From Cenococcum geophilum 1.58 (Eukaryota > Ascomycota > Dothideomycetes > Gloniales > Gloniaceae), in NCBI GenBank assembly GCA_001692895.1, contig KV748178.1, forward strand, positions 4,016,536 to 4,080,535: DNA of 64,000 nucleotides, in the 5' to 3' direction. Both the position numbers and the translations under genes were made by a program. Under the pieces are notes generated by a model that had not been told where the DNA came from, ran no database searches, and saw only the letters and a program-made list of their open reading frames with translations. Below, one piece after another: positions 59,506 through 64,000 of this stretch. Position 1 is the first letter of the stretch. Every line of letters starts with the position of its first letter.

Positions 59506-62500
59506 TTACCTTCCCCCTTTTTATAGTTAGCCCCTAATTACTATTACCTTATAGTAGGGAGATTATAAGGGCTCGTCCTAGAAAGGGGTTGGAGAAATAT
59601 TAAAGAGATATTAGTATACCGCTATATATTATCTATCTATCTAACCCCTACTTTAAACTTCTAAAAAACCTTAATAAGGAAAAAATATAACTAGAGAAAA
59701 GACGTAAAGATTACTAAAAGTATACTAGTAGCTACCTAGGCTAATATAGGGATTTTTATATAACTCTACTTTTAAGCCTTTATACTGGTTTATAATTAAT
59801 TATAAGTATTATAGGCAATTTAGTATTCTAGTATAGTTCCATAAAACCTTTTAGTATGGGATTTAATGTATAGAGCCTTAGCTTGCTGTTATCTTTAACT
59901 ACTAAGATATAGTCTATAATCCTTTCTTATAATCCTTTTTTTTATAATCCCCTACATTACTAATATATTACTCCCGCATTTGCCCTTAGGCTATTAAATA
60001 CGGTTAAGGTATTAATTAGTTAGTTAAAGAGATTTATCTTTTAAGATTTAGTATATATGCTTTTAAATCTAGTAGTTCTATACCGTATATTTAGCGTAGC
60101 TCTACTACCTAGTAAATAGGGATACTTTATAATAGCAACTGTAGCTATTATACAATTATTAAAAACGTCTATAACATTAATCTTTAATACTATAGTATCG
60201 TTGTTAGGTATAATTTAACCTATATACCTCTTTAACTAACGTCTTAATTGCCTTCTCCTAGCCGCGTTATTAGTTTTTATAAGGAAGTAATAGCTGGATA
60301 GCTTATACGCGTATTTTCTTCCTTTTGAATAGCGCTATTATAATAGAGTTATATTAGTAAGGTTGCGGCTATTTACTAAAAGGATATTAAAAGGTAAAGT
60401 ATAAAGATACCTTACTTCCTATTGCTAACCTTTGTCCAATTTTTAGATGTATCTTTAATATATTATTAAGATTTTCTTTTTTTCTATTAATAATTTAATA
60501 TGCCTCTTTATTCTTTTACTAACTGCTTTTTAAGCAAATTCTATAGTATATCCTAGCCCTACCTTTATATATAGAACCCCAACCTCCGCTAACCTATAAC
60601 TAGTGCTAGTCCTACCTAAATAATTTTACCTATATGTTTTTAAAAGACTAGAAATCTAATAATAGGATTCTAAAGGCTTATAATAAGACGCACTGCGTTA
60701 GATCTAATACCTTTAGTCCTTATAATTAATACATGCGTACTAAGAGTGGTAGTTACGTTAAGGTAAGCTTTTCTATCCTTAATAGATTTTTATTACTAAC
60801 TTTAATAGCCTAAACCTAAGTAGCGACATTTCTTTAATATCTTTAACTACTATATCGCCTAGGCTCTCTCCTATTTAAGCGCTAATACTAAATATCTAGG
60901 TTAAATTTAAGATTATGCTATAGCTATTTATACCGCCTATAACTCTTAATAAGCTAGCTAGTAACGCTTAATATAAGAGTAAGGTTAGTATATTAAGGAT
61001 AGGGTAAGGAATAGAGGTAATAAGAAGAAGGTTGCTGTTTACTATAGAAAGGAGTTTATATATACGCGTTAAGTTTTAAAAGAGCGTAATATAATATATT
61101 ATTAGGTAGGTTACCCTTCGGGTACCTAGCGGATAGGTAACTAATAGTTACTATAGTAAGGTCTTAATGGTTCTAGTTTATATTAGCTAGCTAACGTCTC
61201 TATTTATTTTAGGCTTAAGCGTGTCTTTATTAACTATAAGCTTACGCTATAAAAGCTTCGTTGGTATTAGTTTAGACCTAATATTAGTATTAAGCATTTA
61301 AGGATCTCTGCCCTAGCTATACCTTATTATCCTACCCCTATTTTTATACCTACTTACACCCCTACTAAGGGGTCTAGATCCTATTTTTATTAGCCATTAC
61401 TTAGTAGCCTAATAGATACTAATCCTGCTCCTAAGGATAAGATATAGTAGCTTTTTAGATTAGGTATTTGGGATTTATTCTTATATATAGTAGTAATTAA
61501 GGACCTTAATTAAGGTGCTTAGGAAGGCCTTAAAAGATTTTTAAGAAGGGCCTAAGAGCCCTAAAAATAATATTCCTAGTATAGATTAATTAATAGAAAT
61601 ACAGTTCTAGCAAAATACCCTATTAATTCTATACTATATACGTAAAAAGGCTAAGGACCTATTCTACCTTAGGCTGTAGCCCTATCTCTATAGTTTCTAG
61701 AGCCTATTTATTCTATATCTAATTTAACCTATTTACTCTTTAGGGCCTCTTACAGCCTACTATAAGCTTTCTTTATAGGTCGCGATAACACCAAAGTATT
61801 AGAGCGCTTTTTATAATTTGTAGATTATAGACCTTAGTCCTAATATTCTTTTAAAACATCTTTATAATAATTAAGGTAATCCTCTAGTTCCTATATAGAG
61901 TCCGTAGCGGGCTAGCCTAGCTGTTTAACTTTATATTAAAGCTTGTTCTTAATAGACTTATAGCGTAGTATATCTTTTACCTTATACCGCTTGCCTACTA
62001 CCTTAGGGTATTTAATTAGGCCTAAACGGAAGTTTTTTTAGTAGTAGTCTATACTATAGCTCTAGTAGGTTTATATAAAATACTAAATATATATAGACTA
62101 TAGATAGGGGTAGCTAAAGACAGTAGGCTAGCTTACTAATTTATTCCTTAACTTAGAAGGGACCTAGGTATCTTATATTAAGCTTCTTTAATAGTTAACG
62201 GGTTTTAATATTTGTTAAACGTAATAGAACCTTATTACCTACTCCAAAATGCTTATTTTAGTATTTATAGTTATACTAAAGTCTCTACTACTCTTAGGCA
62301 TCCTATAGGCTCTGCTTTATATACTTTTACTACTCCTATTTCTAAAGATATCCTTATACTCTTTAGTAGATGTCCTTAGACTTCCTAATAAGATCCTATA
62401 ACTAATTATACGGCCTTAGCTAGTAATTATTAGGTATACTATCGAACCCTAATAGTTAAATACTATAGGTAATCTAGATTGGTGTAAACCAATATAATAA

Positions 62501-64000
62501 ATATTGCTTTAAATTATAAGCATACTCCGCGTATAGAAGTAGCTTATACTAATTATCTTACTAGTAGTTTAAATATATTTATAAGTAAGACTCTAGTTCC
62601 TAGTTCTAGCGTTCTATTTACCCATTCGTTTATAGATAGAAAGCTATACTATAATAGTAGTCTATCTTTAAATAGAAGTATAGGTCTGACCAGTACTGGC
62701 TTATAAAGACGCCACCCCTATTAGTAATAATAGAGTACGGCTAGTTTACTTTAAGAAAGTATTTCTCCTTAATTAGGTTAGTAAGTGCTTATATATTAAT
62801 TGCCTTATTAATAGGAAAGTATTAGACGTACTTTAAAAATCTATTAATAAGTACAAGAACCGAATTATATATTTGTCCTTACCTATCTTTTAAGGGCGGG
62901 AGATCCGTAATAATAGTCTATAGCGTAATATTACTATAGCTTACTAATAGGGGAAACAGATTTAAGTAAACCCTATAGCTTATACCTTTGGATTTTATAT
63001 ACTTAACACTTTTTATAGTAACTAATATCCTCCTTTGCTTCCTAATTAAGCTTTAACCAATAGTATTTATATTAAAGTACTTCCACTATTTTAGCTTAAC
63101 TATAGTGGCCGCCTAGAGGATTATTATAATTCTTTATAAGAATCTTCTATTATAAATTTGCTTTTTATAGCACCTAAACCTTACTACCTTCATATAGTAG
63201 GCCTATTAGGTCTAGCTCCTAATAGTAGTACCTAGCAGCTTCCTTTTTATTACATTTTTAGTCTACTTTTATATTAAAGATAGTATAGAAAGCGTCCCTT
63301 TATTATACCTTACGGATAAAATCTATTAACCTTTTAGATAGTTCTTAGGTAAAAGCTATTTTGTTCTATACTGCTCTAAGCATAAGACTAGATAGTATTA
63401 TAAATCTTATAACTTCTTAGTGCGCGTATATTAGGAAGGCCGCTATAAGGTTAAAGTCCTTTAGTTATTATAGGGCTTTAAGTTCTAATTACTCTATAGC
63501 TTCGCTATTAGTTTAAGAGGATAACTTAGTAATTAGAGGTAGTGTATTACTAGGTTCCGAAAATATATTAGGGACGTCCTATCTAGGTATATTTAGACCC
63601 TTATTAGCAATAGACTGGGTACTAGCTAGAACGTTAATAAAAACTAATAGGGCTTATACTGCCTAAGACTTAGTATATAGAGCTATAGGTGCTTAGGCAT
63701 TCTATACTTAAAGCTTATTCTATAATATAGGGAGTAAGATATCTATTATCTATTTTCCTTCTCCTGTTTTAAAGCCTTTAGTATAATCTAGCCATCATAA
63801 TGGTTTATTGGTAGGGTTATTTTCCCCTAGCTTATATTTAATTTTAAAATTAAATTATATAAGCTTTTTTACCTATCTGGTTTATTAAGGTATAAGCTCC
63901 TTTATAGTTATAAAGTAGCGTAAATTATAATAAATTAAGAGTATATAAGTGGTATAGCTTACGTACTTAAGGTAGTATCTCCACTATTTAAAGTAGTTAA
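59506..64000 (-). mobile_element. Chromodomain gypsy element F, 3' part
   Basis: The minus strand carries integrase and chromodomain sequence, followed by about 2.3 kb of unassigned sequence before the 3' LTR. The element continues past the right edge. The 2.3-kb stretch (59506-61800) has no recognisable retroviral domain; a short plus-strand frame near 61310-61450 (AIPYYPTPIFIPTYTPTKGS) may come from another inserted gene, so this part could be composite. Confidence 0.65.
61800..64000 (-). pseudogene. integrase and chromodomain of element F
   Basis: Integrase core on the minus strand near 62760-62640: PYSIITNRGGVFISQYWSDL, with N for the second catalytic D, followed by YFYLKIDYYYSIAFYL and the region with the conserved E (ERXN). 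A cysteine (C-x-V-Y-K) of the zinc-binding domain lies near 63020. A chromodomain lies near 61985-61830: YKVKDILRYKSIKNKLXYKV, then LEDYLNYYKDVLKEY. Stops are RIP-type. RNase H and RT would lie right of about 63300 but are too degraded, or beyond the window, to mark. Confidence 0.75.

Overview
The window is a repeat-dominated, AT-rich compartment of a filamentous ascomycete (Pezizomycotina) genome. Three things point there. Almost every transposon shows repeat-induced point mutation (RIP): CpA has become TpA on both strands, so CAG/CAA codons read as stops and GAC codons read as AAT. The one intact gene has 45-51 bp introns with fungal splice signals and encodes a fungus-specific rhodopsin-domain membrane protein. 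The mobile families (chromodomain gypsy elements, a Tad-like LINE, a copia element) are typical of such genomes. No rRNA, tRNA or CRISPR was seen. Boundaries given for the non-LTR and partial elements are approximate; paired LTRs and target-site duplications (TSDs) were read directly.

Left block (1-37737). A LINE ORF2 3' part (+) is followed by a 3'-truncated gypsy element (-), a copia LTR and a copia gag (+). The copia gag is interrupted by a very large gypsy-type element (8585-26724, 278-bp LTRs). That element is itself hit by a 187-bp solo LTR, a 1.2-kb foldback element and a complete second gypsy (11667-18259, TSD CTTAC), and the second gypsy holds a 428-bp palindromic MITE. Between its integrase and its 3' LTR the large element carries an extra 3-kb decayed ORF of a non-retroviral protein. 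A third gypsy (26873-32801), a 5'-truncated copy of the second family (32802-36794) and a gag fragment of the third family follow.

Central island (37738-43735). Base composition is normal and RIP is weak or absent. It holds one intact five-exon gene (39533-40825, minus), a decayed ORF split by a 526-bp hAT-type non-autonomous element (8-bp TSD), a 260-bp TA-flanked MITE, TTGAT-rich repeat debris, and an NmrA-like gene that retains only its C-terminal half and stops at a hairpin next to the RIP boundary.

Right block (43736-64000). Two complete gypsy elements of one family lie head to head 388 bp apart (44591-50462 minus, TSD ATTAT; 50851-56905 plus, TSD TAGC). The 5' LTR of the second contains an un-RIPed 407-bp MITE. 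Then come a minisatellite, an LTR fragment with a 162-bp solo LTR inserted (TSD GGAGG), very AT-rich DNA, and the 3' part of another chromodomain gypsy (minus) that runs off the window.

Together this is a transposon graveyard with a small gene island. The only function that can be assigned with confidence to a likely working gene is the rhodopsin-domain (PTH11-like/SAT4) membrane protein.
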